Positions 1-8,470 of a stretch of DNA of 64,000 nt are shown here, piece by piece. Positions within the stretch are counted from its first letter, which is position 1; each line of letters opens with the position of its first letter. The stretch covers positions 1,550,001 through 1,614,000 of the forward strand of contig NZ_CP040896.1 in NCBI RefSeq assembly GCF_006337165.1, read 5' to 3'. The translations under genes and the position numbers were made by a program. The notes under the pieces are model-generated. The model was not told the origin of the DNA. It saw only the letters and a list, made by a program, of their open reading frames with translations, and searched no databases. The DNA is from Hymenobacter jejuensis (GTDB lineage: Bacteria; Bacteroidota; Bacteroidia; Cytophagales; Hymenobacteraceae).

Positions 1-123
1 TGTTTCCTGCACCCAAGCGCCGAATGCGGCTGCGTACTTGACGACATCAATGGGGGTAAGGCCTTGGCCTGACGCACCGCCGATGGTACCCCGAATGCCT
101 GAAATAGATTTGATCAGTGCCAC
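1..123 (-). CDS. glmM: Phosphoglucosamine mutase GlmM, N-terminal 41 codons (runs off the left edge)
   Basis: The minus strand from 123 to the window edge reads as an open frame beginning VALIKSISGIRGTIGG and continuing GLTPIDVVKYAAAFG. This is the characteristic N-terminus of Bacteroidota GlmM, which converts glucosamine-6-phosphate to glucosamine-1-phosphate for UDP-GlcNAc synthesis in the cytoplasm. The start is a GTG at 121-123; no in-frame ATG lies just upstream. The catalytic phosphoserine loop is beyond the window. A -7-like box lies 24 bp upstream. The gene is divergent from mazG. The identification rests on 41 residues but the match to the family pattern is strong. Confidence 0.85.
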   Translation of the reverse strand, partial: MALIKSISGIRGTIGGASGQGLTPIDVVKYAAAFGAWVQET

Positions 124-146
124 AAGAAATGGATGTGTTGAAGTCG

Positions 147-154
147 CAAAAATA
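147..154 (-). promoter_or_regulatory. Candidate -7 element for glmM
   Basis: The minus strand reads TATTTTTG, matching the Bacteroidota -7 consensus TAnnTTTG. Transcription would start near 140, giving a leader of roughly 17 nt before the GTG at 123. I see no good -33 TTTG/TTG at the usual distance, so this is only a candidate. Confidence 0.4.
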
Positions 155-254
155 GATAAATGCGCCTGCTTTCCCTACGGCTACCTCCGATTGCTACTGC
201 TGGCTAAGTGCAAATTAAATAGCTGTACGAAGCGGCAACCGAAATCGCCTTGCT

Positions 255-286
255 CTAGTAGTACTAGTCTGGGAAATGTATATTTG
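255..286 (+). promoter_or_regulatory. Candidate mazG promoter with a small palindrome
   Basis: TATATTTG at 279-286 matches the Bacteroidota -7 consensus TAnnTTTG. It lies only five bases before the mazG ATG at 292, so the transcript would be leaderless or nearly so. A 13-nt palindrome CTAGTA-G-TACTAG sits at 255-267, between the -7 box and a possible -33 TTG at 250-252 (spacing 26, a bit long), where a repressor could bind. The function is inferred. Confidence 0.4.
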
Positions 287-291
287 ACTCA

Positions 292-1134
292 ATGGAAAAT
301 ACATCATCTATCCGACGACAGGAGCAGTTAGCGGCTTTTGGGCGCTTGCTCGACGTGCTGGATCGGCTGCGGACCGAATGCCCATGGGATCAAAAACAGA
401 CCATTCAAAGTTTGCGACATCTTACTATCGAAGAGACCTACGAGCTCTCCGATGCCATCCTGCGCAACGATTTGTCCGACCTGAAAAAGGAACTTGGGGA
501 CGTGATGCTGCATTTGGCTTTCTACGCCAAAATTGCCTCCGAAACCGGCCACTTCGATATCGCAGATGTACTTAATGCTCAATGCGATAAACTTATTTTC
601 CGTCATCCGCACATCTACGGCGACACGAAAGTCAACGACGAAGAAGACGTTAAGCGAAACTGGGAACAAATCAAGCTTAAAGAGAAAGGAAACTCCTCCG
701 TGCTGGGTGGCGTGCCTACCTCGCTGCCCGCCTTGGTGAAAGCCATGCGTATTCAGGAAAAAGCGCGGGGTGCCGGGTTTGACTGGGAGCGGAAAGAGCA
801 GGTATGGGAAAAGGTACAGGAAGAACTGCAAGAGTTTGGTACCGAATACCTTGATGCCCAAGTTTCGGATGAGGCCCAGCAGCGGGCCGCCGATGAATTC
901 GGCGATTTGCTTTTCTCTCTTGTCAACTTTGCTCGTTTCGCCGGCATTAACCCTGAAGAGGCTTTAGAACGTACAAACAGAAAATTCATCCGCCGCTTTC
1001 AATATTTAGAAACAGAAGCTGCTCGTGAAGGATACCGCCTTGCCGAGCTTACTTTGGCTGAAATGGATATTTATTGGGAACGCGCAAAACAACTCCCCAC
1101 CACAAACGATCCCATCCCGACTTCCAAAAACTAG
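292..1134 (+). CDS. mazG: Nucleoside triphosphate pyrophosphohydrolase MazG
   Basis: This 280-residue protein belongs to the all-alpha NTP pyrophosphatase family, which hydrolyses (d)NTPs to NMP and pyrophosphate and cleans non-canonical nucleotides from the pool. The N-terminal MazG domain shows PWDQKQT near residues 31-37, the metal-binding EETYE (47-51) and ELGD (67-70). A second, degenerate MazG repeat follows, with EELQEF and DEFGDLLFSLVNFAR. The length and two-repeat layout match E. coli-type MazG. The ATG at 292 is the only sensible start because the family match begins almost at once. It is divergent from glmM and stands alone. Confidence 0.93.
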   Translation: MENTSSIRRQEQLAAFGRLLDVLDRLRTECPWDQKQTIQSLRHLTIEETYELSDAILRNDLSDLKKELGDVMLHLAFYAKIASETGHFDIADVLNAQCDKLIFRHPHIYGDTKVNDEEDVKRNWEQIKLKEKGNSSVLGGVPTSLPALVKAMRIQEKARGAGFDWERKEQVWEKVQEELQEFGTEYLDAQVSDEAQQRAADEFGDLLFSLVNFARFAGINPEEALERTNRKFIRRFQYLETEAAREGYRLAELTLAEMDIYWERAKQLPTTNDPIPTSKN

Positions 1135-1238
1135 CTTTTTTCATAAAAAAAAGCGGTTTAACGCGCTTAAACCCATTTTTCTTTTGGCAGCGTGGGTTTT
1201 TTCCTTAGGTTTGCCAAGGCTAGACTCTCTAGGGAACA

Positions 1239-1310
1239 GGCCCCGCACACGAGCAGACCCACGATTTTCACACTGCATTTTTGGTGCAGAGCGTGCGGGT
1301 GAGCGGGGCC
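1239..1310. other. Structured intergenic segment between mazG and exbB
   Basis: GGCCCCGC (1239-1246) pairs with GCGGGGCC (1303-1310). Inside it ACCC-ACG can pair with CGT-GC-GGGT, and CTGCA with TGCAG around a T-rich loop, so about 72 nt can fold into one nested stem. It is followed by AGCGTTTTTG. It could be the mazG terminator or a folded leader upstream of the exbB operon; the sequence does not decide. I see no clear promoter in the rest of the 259-bp gap. Confidence 0.4.
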
Positions 1311-1393
1311 AGCGTTTTTGTTTAGTCAACCGTTTGTTTACCTTTTTTCTCTCATTCAACCTTTCACCAACAACACCCTAATTCTCCGGAACA

Positions 1394-2266
1394 ATGGAAC
1401 AAAAGAATGCCATGAACAAGAACGTGCGGCCTGCCGCTCCTGCTGCACCTAAAGGTGAGGCAAAAGGCGGGTCTGTGTTTGCCGCCATCGTGATTCCGTT
1501 GGCACTTGTAGTCGCCGTCGTGATTTATATGTTTGTTCTGGGCAACCCAGGGAACTTTCAGGGCAATAACCCCGAAAACAACCCGTTGCCAGGCAACTAC
1601 TTAGGTGTTGTGTACAAAGGAGGCTTTATTGTGCCTATCCTGATGACCATGCTCATCTTGGTAATCACCTTCTCGATCGAGCGCTACCTGACTATCGGCA
1701 AAGCAAAAGGCACTAAGAGCATCGAAAGCTTCGTGCGCTCAATCCGCCAGAAGCTGAACGTGAACGACATCACGGGCGCTATCGCTGTATGCGATCAGCA
1801 AAAAGGCTCGGTAGCCAACGTAGTAAAAGCTGGCTTGCTGAAGTATCAGGAAATGGCGCGTGAGCGTGGTATGGACAAAGACCAGAAGATCCTGTCGATC
1901 CAGAAAGAGATCGAAGAATCAACTGCTCTGGAACTGCCAATGCTTGAGAAGAACTTGGTTATCATCTCGACCTTGGCTTCGATCGCCACGCTGGTTGGTC
2001 TGCTCGGTACGGTATTCGGTATGATCCGGGCATTCGCCGCACTGGCTCAGGCTGGTAACCCAGACGCAGTAGCTCTTGCCAACGGTATCTCGGAAGCTTT
2101 GATCAACACGGCTTTGGGTATCGGTACTTCGGCGCTGGCTATCGTTGCCTACAACTTCTTCACCAGCAAAATTGACGAGCTGACTTACAGCATCGACGAA
2201 GCTGGTTTCAGCATCATTCAGACGTTCGCTGCTCAGCACGGCGAAAAGGAAACTTATACGGCTTAG
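1394..2266 (+). CDS. exbB: ExbB/TolQ/MotA-family proton channel subunit
   Basis: This 290-residue inner-membrane protein is the proton-conducting stator that, with ExbD, energises TonB for outer-membrane transport. Residues 1-27 are Ala/Lys-rich and cytoplasmic, with membrane segments near 28-49 and 78-95. The MotA/TolQ/ExbB domain follows, including KNLVIISTLASIATLVGLLG and GISEALINTALGIGTSALAI, the last two helices typical of the family. The first ATG gives MEQKNAM; a second ATG seven codons in is also possible. It heads the run exbB-exbD-exbD-tonB. The N-terminal tail and first helix are longer than in E. coli ExbB, which is common in Bacteroidota. Confidence 0.92.
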   Translation: MEQKNAMNKNVRPAAPAAPKGEAKGGSVFAAIVIPLALVVAVVIYMFVLGNPGNFQGNNPENNPLPGNYLGVVYKGGFIVPILMTMLILVITFSIERYLTIGKAKGTKSIESFVRSIRQKLNVNDITGAIAVCDQQKGSVANVVKAGLLKYQEMARERGMDKDQKILSIQKEIEESTALELPMLEKNLVIISTLASIATLVGLLGTVFGMIRAFAALAQAGNPDAVALANGISEALINTALGIGTSALAIVAYNFFTSKIDELTYSIDEAGFSIIQTFAAQHGEKETYTA

Positions 2267-2334
2267 GCTGCGGTTAACGCACTAAAGGCTAGTTCCCTTA
2301 CGTTACTGAATCAAGCTACTTAACCACACCACAA

Positions 2335-2958
2335 ATGCCCAAAGTAAAGCCCCATAGAACGTCCCCTTCGCTGGATATGACCCCGATGGTGGACCTGGCA
2401 TTCCTGTTGGTGACCTTCTTCATGCTCACCACCAAGTTTTCTCCTGAGGAAGCAGTGGTGGTGGATACTCCCTCTTCTACGTCGGAGCTACGCCTGCCAG
2501 AAAGCAACGTTATCACCATTTCCGTTGACAAGGACAAGCGTGTGTTCTTCGGCTTTGACAGCGATAAGGCCAAGCCCAAGTTGCTGGATTACGTTGCTGC
2601 CAAGCGTGGCGTAAGCTTTACGCCGCAGCAAAGAGCGGAATTTGCCAACCTGCAAAGCTTCGGCGTTCCGGTTGAGCAGCTCGGCTCTTTTCTTAACGTG
2701 GAGAGAGAACAACGGAAAAGCATCAAGCAGCCCGGTATTCCTGCCGACTCGCTCAACAACCAGATCACCGATTGGGTAGTTGAAGCGCAACGGGCAAACC
2801 GGGAAGCAATTGGTAAGCCGGCTTATATCGCTATTAAAGGCGATGGAAATGCTGATGTGCCAACCGTGAGGAAGATCATCAAGTTTCTGCAGGACAAGAA
2901 CATCAACCGTTTCAACTTGATCACGGACTTGGAAACCAAGCCAACCGCGCTCAAATAA
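2335..2958 (+). CDS. exbD: ExbD/TolR-family biopolymer transport protein (first copy)
   Basis: This 207-residue single-pass inner-membrane protein partners ExbB in the TonB motor. The segment SLDMTPMVDLAFLLVTFFML near residues 12-31 carries the conserved Asp of the ExbD transmembrane helix (PMVD). The periplasmic part is longer than usual, with about 60 residues (roughly 75-140) inserted before the C-terminal fold IAIKGDGNADVPTVRKIIKF. It lies 68 bp after exbB and 15 bp before the second exbD. Having two different ExbD proteins in one operon is common in Bacteroidota and suggests a heterodimer or alternative motors. Confidence 0.9.
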   Translation: MPKVKPHRTSPSLDMTPMVDLAFLLVTFFMLTTKFSPEEAVVVDTPSSTSELRLPESNVITISVDKDKRVFFGFDSDKAKPKLLDYVAAKRGVSFTPQQRAEFANLQSFGVPVEQLGSFLNVEREQRKSIKQPGIPADSLNNQITDWVVEAQRANREAIGKPAYIAIKGDGNADVPTVRKIIKFLQDKNINRFNLITDLETKPTALK

Positions 2959-2973
2959 CCTGACTGTAGAGAA

Positions 2974-3498
2974 ATGGCAGAAATCCAACAAAAAGCCGAC
3001 TCCGGCGGGAAAGGCGGGAAGAAGCGGGCCAAGAAAATGTCGACCAAAATCGACATGACACCGATGGTGGACTTGGCCTTTCTGCTCCTGACTTTCTTCA
3101 TGCTGACAACTACGTTCAGCAAGCCGACTGTAATGCAGGTCACCATGCCGGTAAAGCCGGATCCCAAAGATCCAGAACCACCGGCAATCAAAGCTTCGAA
3201 TGCTTTCACCATCTTGATGGGCGAAAACAATAAGGTTTACTACTACGACGGCTTGCTGTCGTCGGATACTAAGCCCGAACTGAAGCTTTCGAATTACGGC
3301 CCCGATGGCATCCGGAAAGAGTTGCTGCAACGCCGCAGCAACAAAGATCTGGTGGTGCTGATCAAGCCTGACGACAAGGCACAATACAAGAACATGGTCG
3401 ATATCCTCGACGAGATGAATATTACCGGCCAGAAAAAATATGCGCTGGTTGACATTTCCAAGGCGGATGAAGACCTAATTAAATCATCAGGATTATGA
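2974..3498 (+). CDS. exbD: ExbD/TolR-family biopolymer transport protein (second copy)
   Basis: This 174-residue paralogue of the preceding gene starts with a very basic cytoplasmic stretch rich in Lys and Gly. The transmembrane helix carries DMTPMVDLAFLLLTFFML, again with the conserved Asp. The periplasmic domain ends with a region typical of ExbD (VVLIKPDDKAQYKNMVDILD). The stop overlaps the start of the downstream tonB gene by the ATGA arrangement at 3495-3498, so the two are translationally coupled. Its role is the TonB energy-transduction complex. Confidence 0.9.
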   Translation: MAEIQQKADSGGKGGKKRAKKMSTKIDMTPMVDLAFLLLTFFMLTTTFSKPTVMQVTMPVKPDPKDPEPPAIKASNAFTILMGENNKVYYYDGLLSSDTKPELKLSNYGPDGIRKELLQRRSNKDLVVLIKPDDKAQYKNMVDILDEMNITGQKKYALVDISKADEDLIKSSGL

Positions 3499-4325
3499 TG
3501 GACAATGCACAACTGGCTACTGCGAGCTTCGACGATATCGTCTTCGAAGGTCGTAATAAAGCCTACGGAGCTTATGTGCTTCGGCGGTTGTACAGCAGTC
3601 ACATCACTCGTGCCCTTCTTATTGCAGTAGCGCTTTTCGCACTCTTCGTAAGCTTTCCGCTCATCGCGCGGATGTTTAGCCCAAAAGAGGATGTTCAAGC
3701 AGCTAAGAACCTGAAGGTCAATGAGTTGATGGAGGCTCCGCCGCTGGATGAAACCAAGCCACCGCCCCCCCCACCGCCACCTGAGGCGCCACCACCCCCA
3801 CCGCCCAAGCTCTCCACTATCAAGTTTGTGCCTCCAGTTGTTAAAAAGGACGAGGAAGTGCGCAAGCAAGAGGAGATTCCGGACCAAGAGGAGTTGAAGG
3901 ATAAGGTAGTTGCCACTGAAACTGTAAAAGGTAACACGGACAACCCTGCTGACTTGAACGGCCTTGAGTCTGGAGATGGCAACAAGGTGGTAGAAGAGGT
4001 AGTAGAAAACAAAGTCTACACCTACGTGGAGCAAATGCCCACACCTCCTGGTGGTATGGAAGCCCTCCTGCAGTACATCGGCAAGAACATTAAGTATCCG
4101 GCGATGGCACTGCGCAACCAAGTTGAAGGCAAAGTATTCGTTGCCTTCGTAGTTGGTCCGGATGGCGCCATTTCGAACGTTACAGTGCAGAAAGGCATTG
4201 GCGGCGGCTGCGACGAAGAAGCAGTTCGCGTGATCAAAGGCCTCCCGCGTTGGACACCTGGTAAGCAGAACGGACGTGCAGTAAGCGTTTCGTTTACGGT
4301 TCCGGTAACTTTCGCCATCAAGTAA
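3495..4325 (+). CDS. TonB-family energy transducer
   Basis: This 276-residue protein links the ExbBD motor to outer-membrane TonB-dependent transporters. The cytoplasmic N-terminus carries FDDIVFEGRNKAYGAYVLRR (residues 12-31), a motif shared with the second TonB gene here. One membrane helix spans about 40-58. A proline-rich periplasmic spacer occupies roughly 89-104, and the C-terminal TonB domain includes YPAMALRNQVEGKVFVAFVV and WTPGKQNGRAV. It overlaps exbD by 4 bp. A strong terminator follows at 4363, so exbB-exbD-exbD-tonB ends here. ATG at 3498 is an alternative start. Confidence 0.92.
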   Translation: MMDNAQLATASFDDIVFEGRNKAYGAYVLRRLYSSHITRALLIAVALFALFVSFPLIARMFSPKEDVQAAKNLKVNELMEAPPLDETKPPPPPPPPEAPPPPPPKLSTIKFVPPVVKKDEEVRKQEEIPDQEELKDKVVATETVKGNTDNPADLNGLESGDGNKVVEEVVENKVYTYVEQMPTPPGGMEALLQYIGKNIKYPAMALRNQVEGKVFVAFVVGPDGAISNVTVQKGIGGGCDEEAVRVIKGLPRWTPGKQNGRAVSVSFTVPVTFAIK

Positions 4326-4362
4326 ATTCTACTAACGCGACATCTTTTGGCCGCTACTTTAG

Positions 4363-4396
4363 AACCCGAATTGAGCTAGCTCAATTCGGGTTTTTT
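4363..4396 (+). terminator. Intrinsic terminator of the exbB-tonB operon
   Basis: AACCCGAATTGAGCT at 4363-4377 is followed directly by its exact reverse complement at 4378-4392, and then by a T run. The stem is perfect and the position, 38 bp after the tonB stop, is right for termination. Confidence 0.9.
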
Positions 4397-4546
4397 GTTG
4401 GCAAAATTGTTCTCGCTATGCATACTAATATTTCTATACATCACGTTTTTAAGTCGAAAGCCAGAGCTGGAGGCGGTTTGTGAAGGGTGCTTTAGGCTTG
4501 GGTAATGCGCGTCGCGAACCTCGTTCACCTCTAGCCATATAACCCC

Positions 4547-5362
4547 ATGAAAACCCTCAACTTGCTCACCGCCTCACTGGACGAAATTGTCTTCGAGGGC
4601 CGCAACAAAGCGTATGGTGCTTTTGTCCTGCGCCGGATCTATAACCGGCACCTTATCACGGCGGCCTTCACTGCGTTTGCGCTGTTTCTGCTGTTGGTTA
4701 GCATTCCGTTGGTTGTTCAGAAACTATGGCCAGACCCTGTTGTAGCGCCAGTAATTGAAATTTTGCCGCCGCCAATAACATTCATTGCTGACCCCACGCA
4801 TCCTAAACAGCCGGTCGTCCCTTCTCCTACTGCTAAGCCGATTGTAGTTACCCCGCAGGCCAGTATAGCGACGAGAGTTGTGAAGGATGATCAGGTTAAA
4901 AATCCCGTCAAGGATGTACAGCTACCGCTGGCCAATAGCACTACGCCAGGCGATGTCACCGGCTTAGGTGATATTCCGGCTGGGACGGGTGTGGGAATTG
5001 GTACTGGAATAAGTGATACCGGTCATGCAGTAGCGCCTCCTCCTACTAAACCTTTCATCTATGCTGAAGTGATGCCCGAATTTGCTGGTGGGGCCGACGC
5101 ACTGCAACGCTACATGCAGCGCAACCTCAGGTATCCAAGCCAAGCTTTGTCGAACAGCATATCGGGGCGCGTATTTGTTGCCTTCACCGTAAATGCTGAT
5201 GGAAGCATTTCGGACGTCGAGGTTGTGAAGGGCTTAGGCTACGGTACTGAACAGGAAGCCGCTCGCGTGGTAAGAAACATGCCGGCCTGGACCCCCGGAC
5301 GCCAGAATGATGTAGCAGTGCCGGTTCGCTACACCATGCCCATTACCTTCCGTTACGAATAA
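4547..5362 (+). CDS. TonB-family energy transducer, second paralogue
   Basis: This 271-residue protein has the same architecture as the gene at 3495. The N-terminal motif LDEIVFEGRNKAYGAFVLRR, one transmembrane helix near residues 38-58, and a C-terminal TonB domain (YPSQALSNSISGRVFVAFTV, WTPGRQNDVAVPVRY) are present. The spacer is rich in Pro, Val and Thr rather than a polyproline run, and contains a Gly-rich stretch GIGTGISDTG. Terminators on both sides make it its own transcription unit, so it may serve a different set of receptors using the same ExbBD motor. It is probably an old duplication. Confidence 0.9.
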   Translation: MKTLNLLTASLDEIVFEGRNKAYGAFVLRRIYNRHLITAAFTAFALFLLLVSIPLVVQKLWPDPVVAPVIEILPPPITFIADPTHPKQPVVPSPTAKPIVVTPQASIATRVVKDDQVKNPVKDVQLPLANSTTPGDVTGLGDIPAGTGVGIGTGISDTGHAVAPPPTKPFIYAEVMPEFAGGADALQRYMQRNLRYPSQALSNSISGRVFVAFTVNADGSISDVEVVKGLGYGTEQEAARVVRNMPAWTPGRQNDVAVPVRYTMPITFRYE

Positions 5363-5424
5363 TTTTTTGCGTGTCCGTTCGTTCTGAGTAACACCTCCAG
5401 AACGAGGGACTTCGCCTTTCCGAA

Positions 5425-5473
5425 GTCAAAAATTGGTTAGCTTCTTTGAAGCGGCCAATTTTTGACTTTTTTT
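5425..5473 (+). terminator. Intrinsic terminator after the second tonB
   Basis: GTCAAAAATTGG (5425-5436) pairs with CCAATTTTTGAC (5455-5466), with an inner GCTTC/GAAGC stem, followed by seven T residues at 5467-5473. Confidence 0.88.
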
Positions 5474-5580
5474 GTACCACTGATAAATAGCGTTTTTCAG
5501 ATTTTCCCGTTAAGAAAAGCGAACAATCTGCCCGCTATTTCTCGTTATAGAAGAAATTCATCTATTCTACATCCATCAGC

Positions 5581-5835
5581 ATGTCAAACCTTCCGACAAC
5601 GGATGAAAGATTAGGCCAGCAAACACCCCAGCGAATAGTCCGTTACTTTTCGCTGATTATGGCCGCTGTGTATTTAGGGCTAGGCCTATATTTGGCATTC
5701 GCCGCGGGCGATACGCTGCCTCTCGCACCCGGCGCACGCCGTATTTTAGGCTTCGTTTTCGTGATGTACGGAATCATTAGATTTGTTCGCACCTACCAGC
5801 AACATTTTAGAAAGCGTTCCGACCATGTCCGTTAA
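5581..5835 (+). CDS. Small two-helix membrane protein of unknown function
   Basis: This is an 84-residue protein with a polar N-terminus (residues 1-20). Two predicted membrane helices follow, at about 22-42 (YFSLIMAAVYLGLGLYLAF) and 52-69, and the tail is basic (QQHFRKRSDHVR). I do not recognise a named family. Its 3' end overlaps the start of the PstS-like gene by 11 bp, so it is probably co-translated with that gene and may belong to the same envelope function. The open frame starts cleanly at ATG after a gap that follows a terminator. Confidence 0.7.
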   Translation: MSNLPTTDERLGQQTPQRIVRYFSLIMAAVYLGLGLYLAFAAGDTLPLAPGARRILGFVFVMYGIIRFVRTYQQHFRKRSDHVR

Positions 5836-6784
5836 CCTGCGAAAAATCAGCTCATCTTTAGTACTAGCAAGCTTAGTGCTGGCAGGGTGCAACCGCGGTG
5901 GCGGCGCATCAGATGAGTCATCGGATACAGCCACCAGCGGCAAAATCAACATCAGCGTTGACGAAACCTTCCAGCCTATTGTGAAGTCTCAGGTTGATAC
6001 CTTCCAAAAGCTGTATCAGTATGCTAAAATTCAGGCGGCCTACAAACCGGAGGAAGAAGTAGTACAGGACTTGCTCAAAGGCTCAGTGCGGGTAGCGGTA
6101 ATAGCTCGTGATCTGAACGCTACCGAAAAAGCTGAGTTTGATCGCCTAAAAATCGTACCCCGCTCTACCCGTATTGCTACCGACGGGCTGGCCATCATCT
6201 TGCACCCGAGCAACCCTGACACCTTGCTGACTATGAGCCAGTTACGTGATATCTTCACGGGCAAAACGCAACAGTGGAGCCAAGTCAGCGGCAAGAAAGG
6301 CTTGGGCGAAGTAAACGTAGTATTCGATGCCAACCGCTCCAGCACTACGCGTTATATTCAGGATTCGGTATCGAGGGGTGGTCCGCTCACCAAACGGGCT
6401 TTTGCTGCCAAATCGAACCCTGCGCTGCTTGATTACGTTGCTACCCATCCCAACGCTATTGGTGTTGTGGGAGTCAACTGGATCAGCGACCGGGACGATA
6501 CTGCGGTGCAAAGCTTTCTTAAGAAAGTCCGCGTAGCAGCGATCAGCCGCGCCGCTAATCCGCAGAAAACAGATGATTATCTGCAACCGTATCAGGCATA
6601 CTTGGCGCTGAAGACTTACCCGCTACGCCGAGATGTGTATATTATCAGCCGGGAAGCCCGGGCAGGTCTTGGCACCGGTTTTGCCTCCTTTGCAGCCGGC
6701 AACAAAGGCCAGCTTATCGTGTTGAAGTCGGGGCTTATGCCGGCCACGGGTCAGACCCGCATCATCACGACCAACCAACAATAA
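5825..6784 (+). CDS. PstS-like phosphate/anion-binding lipoprotein
   Basis: This 319-residue protein has a lipoprotein signal ending LVLAGC, with the lipid-accepting Cys at residue 22, and then a PBP-like (PstS-type) periplasmic binding domain. The pattern PSNPDTLLTMSQLRDIFTGK and the later DANRSSTTRYIQD resemble the ligand-binding segments of PstS proteins. I chose ATG 5825 because it places the signal peptide at the N-terminus; an in-frame ATG at 5783 would add 14 non-signal residues. No phosphate ABC permease genes are nearby. In Bacteroidota this type of protein is often encoded after TonB systems, so its role may be envelope-related rather than phosphate import. Confidence 0.8.
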   Translation: MSVNLRKISSSLVLASLVLAGCNRGGGASDESSDTATSGKINISVDETFQPIVKSQVDTFQKLYQYAKIQAAYKPEEEVVQDLLKGSVRVAVIARDLNATEKAEFDRLKIVPRSTRIATDGLAIILHPSNPDTLLTMSQLRDIFTGKTQQWSQVSGKKGLGEVNVVFDANRSSTTRYIQDSVSRGGPLTKRAFAAKSNPALLDYVATHPNAIGVVGVNWISDRDDTAVQSFLKKVRVAAISRAANPQKTDDYLQPYQAYLALKTYPLRRDVYIISREARAGLGTGFASFAAGNKGQLIVLKSGLMPATGQTRIITTNQQ

Positions 6785-6829
6785 TACCCTACTCCTTTTC
6801 CTTTCGCTTTTTCACTAAACCTTTTGCTC

Positions 6830-8452
6830 ATGAACTTCAAGCCCTGGAAGCTTTCGCTCCTCGCTGTCTTGTCAGTTTACGGCTCTGCCGCTTATGCTCA
6901 GGATGTACAAAGTGCCAAGAAGGCCATTGACCTAGAGCGCTATAGCGAAGCCCGTGCTTCGTTGTTGCGTCAAGGACAATCGCCAGAAGCCTTGTTCCAA
7001 TTGGGCCGCCTGTACCAAATGCGGGATATGCCTGACTCGGCTGCGTTTTACTTCAACCGGATTCCCCTCAACCCCAAAGACGCTACCAGCCTGGTAGCTG
7101 CCGGCCGTGCAGCGCTGGCGCAAGGCAAAGCGGCTGAGGCCCAAGTGCAGTTTGACAACGCTGTCAAAGTGACCAAAGGCAAAGATGCCAAGGTGTTGAC
7201 GATGATCGCGCAGGCATATGCCGAATCGGACATTAAGGACATCACCAAAGCAGTTGGCTACGTCGACGCGGCCCATAAAGCCAACAAGTTGAAAGACGAT
7301 GCTGCCCTGATGGTGGCCCGCGGCGATATCTACCAGAAAAGCGAAACCGGCGGTGGTGAAGCGGCTAGCAGCTACGACCGCGCCATTGCCGCTGACCCCA
7401 ACTACGTGGCGGCCTACGTGCACAAAGGCCAGTTGAACCAGCGCTCGCGCAACTACAACGAAGCCCGCGCCAACTTTGAGAAAGCCATCAGCCTTGATGC
7501 CAATTACGCCCCTGCTTACAACGGCTTAGCCGAGACGTATTTTTACGCCGGCAAGTACGACGACGCTCTGGCCCAGTTTCAGAAGTACACCAGCGTTGCT
7601 GAAAAGTCACCGACTACGGACGCCAAATATGCTTCGTTCCTGTTCCTGACCAAGAAGTATCCGGAAGCGCTTGCTGAAATTGACAAGGTTTTAGCCCGCG
7701 ACCCTAACAACGTGACTATGAACCGTTTGCGCATGTACTCGTTGTACGAGACAGGCAAAAACGATGAAGCCGCGGCCGCCATGCAGAAATACATGCAGGT
7801 AACCCCGCCCGATAAGCTCATTGCGCAGGACTACGTGTACCAAGGCAAAATCCTGTCGAAAAGTGGTAAAGGTGCTGAAGGCATCGCGGCCATTCAGAAA
7901 GCCATTCAATTGGACCCGAAGCAAGCCGCTGATCTGCAGAACGACTTGGCTTCGGCGTACTTAGCGCAGAAGGACTATCCGAAAGCCATTTCTACTTACA
8001 AGGCCAAGATCGCGCAGAACGGTGGGAAAGCAGAGCTAACGGACCAAGTGCTGCTGGCCCGTGCCTATAGTTTCAACAAGCAATACCAGCAGGCTGACAG
8101 CCTTTACAACATCGTATTGACTGCTCGCCCTACTTACACAGCCGGCTATCAGCTACGGGCTCAAAATGCCTATAACCTGGACCCGGACTCCAAGCAGGGC
8201 TTAGCAAAGCCTTATTATGAGAAGTATATCGAAAGCGCCAACGCCGCCGATCCGTCTAAGTTCAAGTCGGGTTTGGTAGAAGCTAACGGTTACTTGGGCT
8301 ACTACTATTACCAGAAAGGCGATAAGGCCGCTGCTGCGCCTTACTACCAGAAGGTACTGGAAATGGATCCCGGCAACGAAAATGCCAAGCGCGTACTTGA
8401 CTCGATGCGCAAGCCAGCTGCAACTAGCAAGGCACCTGCCAAGAAGAAGTAA
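6830..8452 (+). CDS. Secreted tetratricopeptide-repeat protein
   Basis: This 540-residue protein has a signal peptide (ending AAYAQ near residue 24) and TPR repeats along nearly its whole length. Typical TPR signatures include AIAADPNYVAAYVHKGQLN, ISLDANYAPAYNGLAETYF and VLEMDPGNENAKRVLD. The tail is Lys/Ala-rich. Such proteins act as protein-interaction scaffolds in the periplasm. It follows the PstS-like gene after 45 bp and precedes a strong terminator, so it is the last gene of that unit. ATG 6830 is preferred over an upstream in-frame TTG at 6824. The binding partner is unknown. Confidence 0.88.
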   Translation: MNFKPWKLSLLAVLSVYGSAAYAQDVQSAKKAIDLERYSEARASLLRQGQSPEALFQLGRLYQMRDMPDSAAFYFNRIPLNPKDATSLVAAGRAALAQGKAAEAQVQFDNAVKVTKGKDAKVLTMIAQAYAESDIKDITKAVGYVDAAHKANKLKDDAALMVARGDIYQKSETGGGEAASSYDRAIAADPNYVAAYVHKGQLNQRSRNYNEARANFEKAISLDANYAPAYNGLAETYFYAGKYDDALAQFQKYTSVAEKSPTTDAKYASFLFLTKKYPEALAEIDKVLARDPNNVTMNRLRMYSLYETGKNDEAAAAMQKYMQVTPPDKLIAQDYVYQGKILSKSGKGAEGIAAIQKAIQLDPKQAADLQNDLASAYLAQKDYPKAISTYKAKIAQNGGKAELTDQVLLARAYSFNKQYQQADSLYNIVLTARPTYTAGYQLRAQNAYNLDPDSKQGLAKPYYEKYIESANAADPSKFKSGLVEANGYLGYYYYQKGDKAAAAPYYQKVLEMDPGNENAKRVLDSMRKPAATSKAPAKKK

Positions 8453-8470
8453 TCACTTCCTGCTCAGTAA

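Noticed and set aside
38-331. Plus-strand open frame of 97 codons overlapping the glmM start and mazG start
   Set aside because: It lies across the divergent promoter region and opposite the clear GlmM N-terminus; it has no family pattern.
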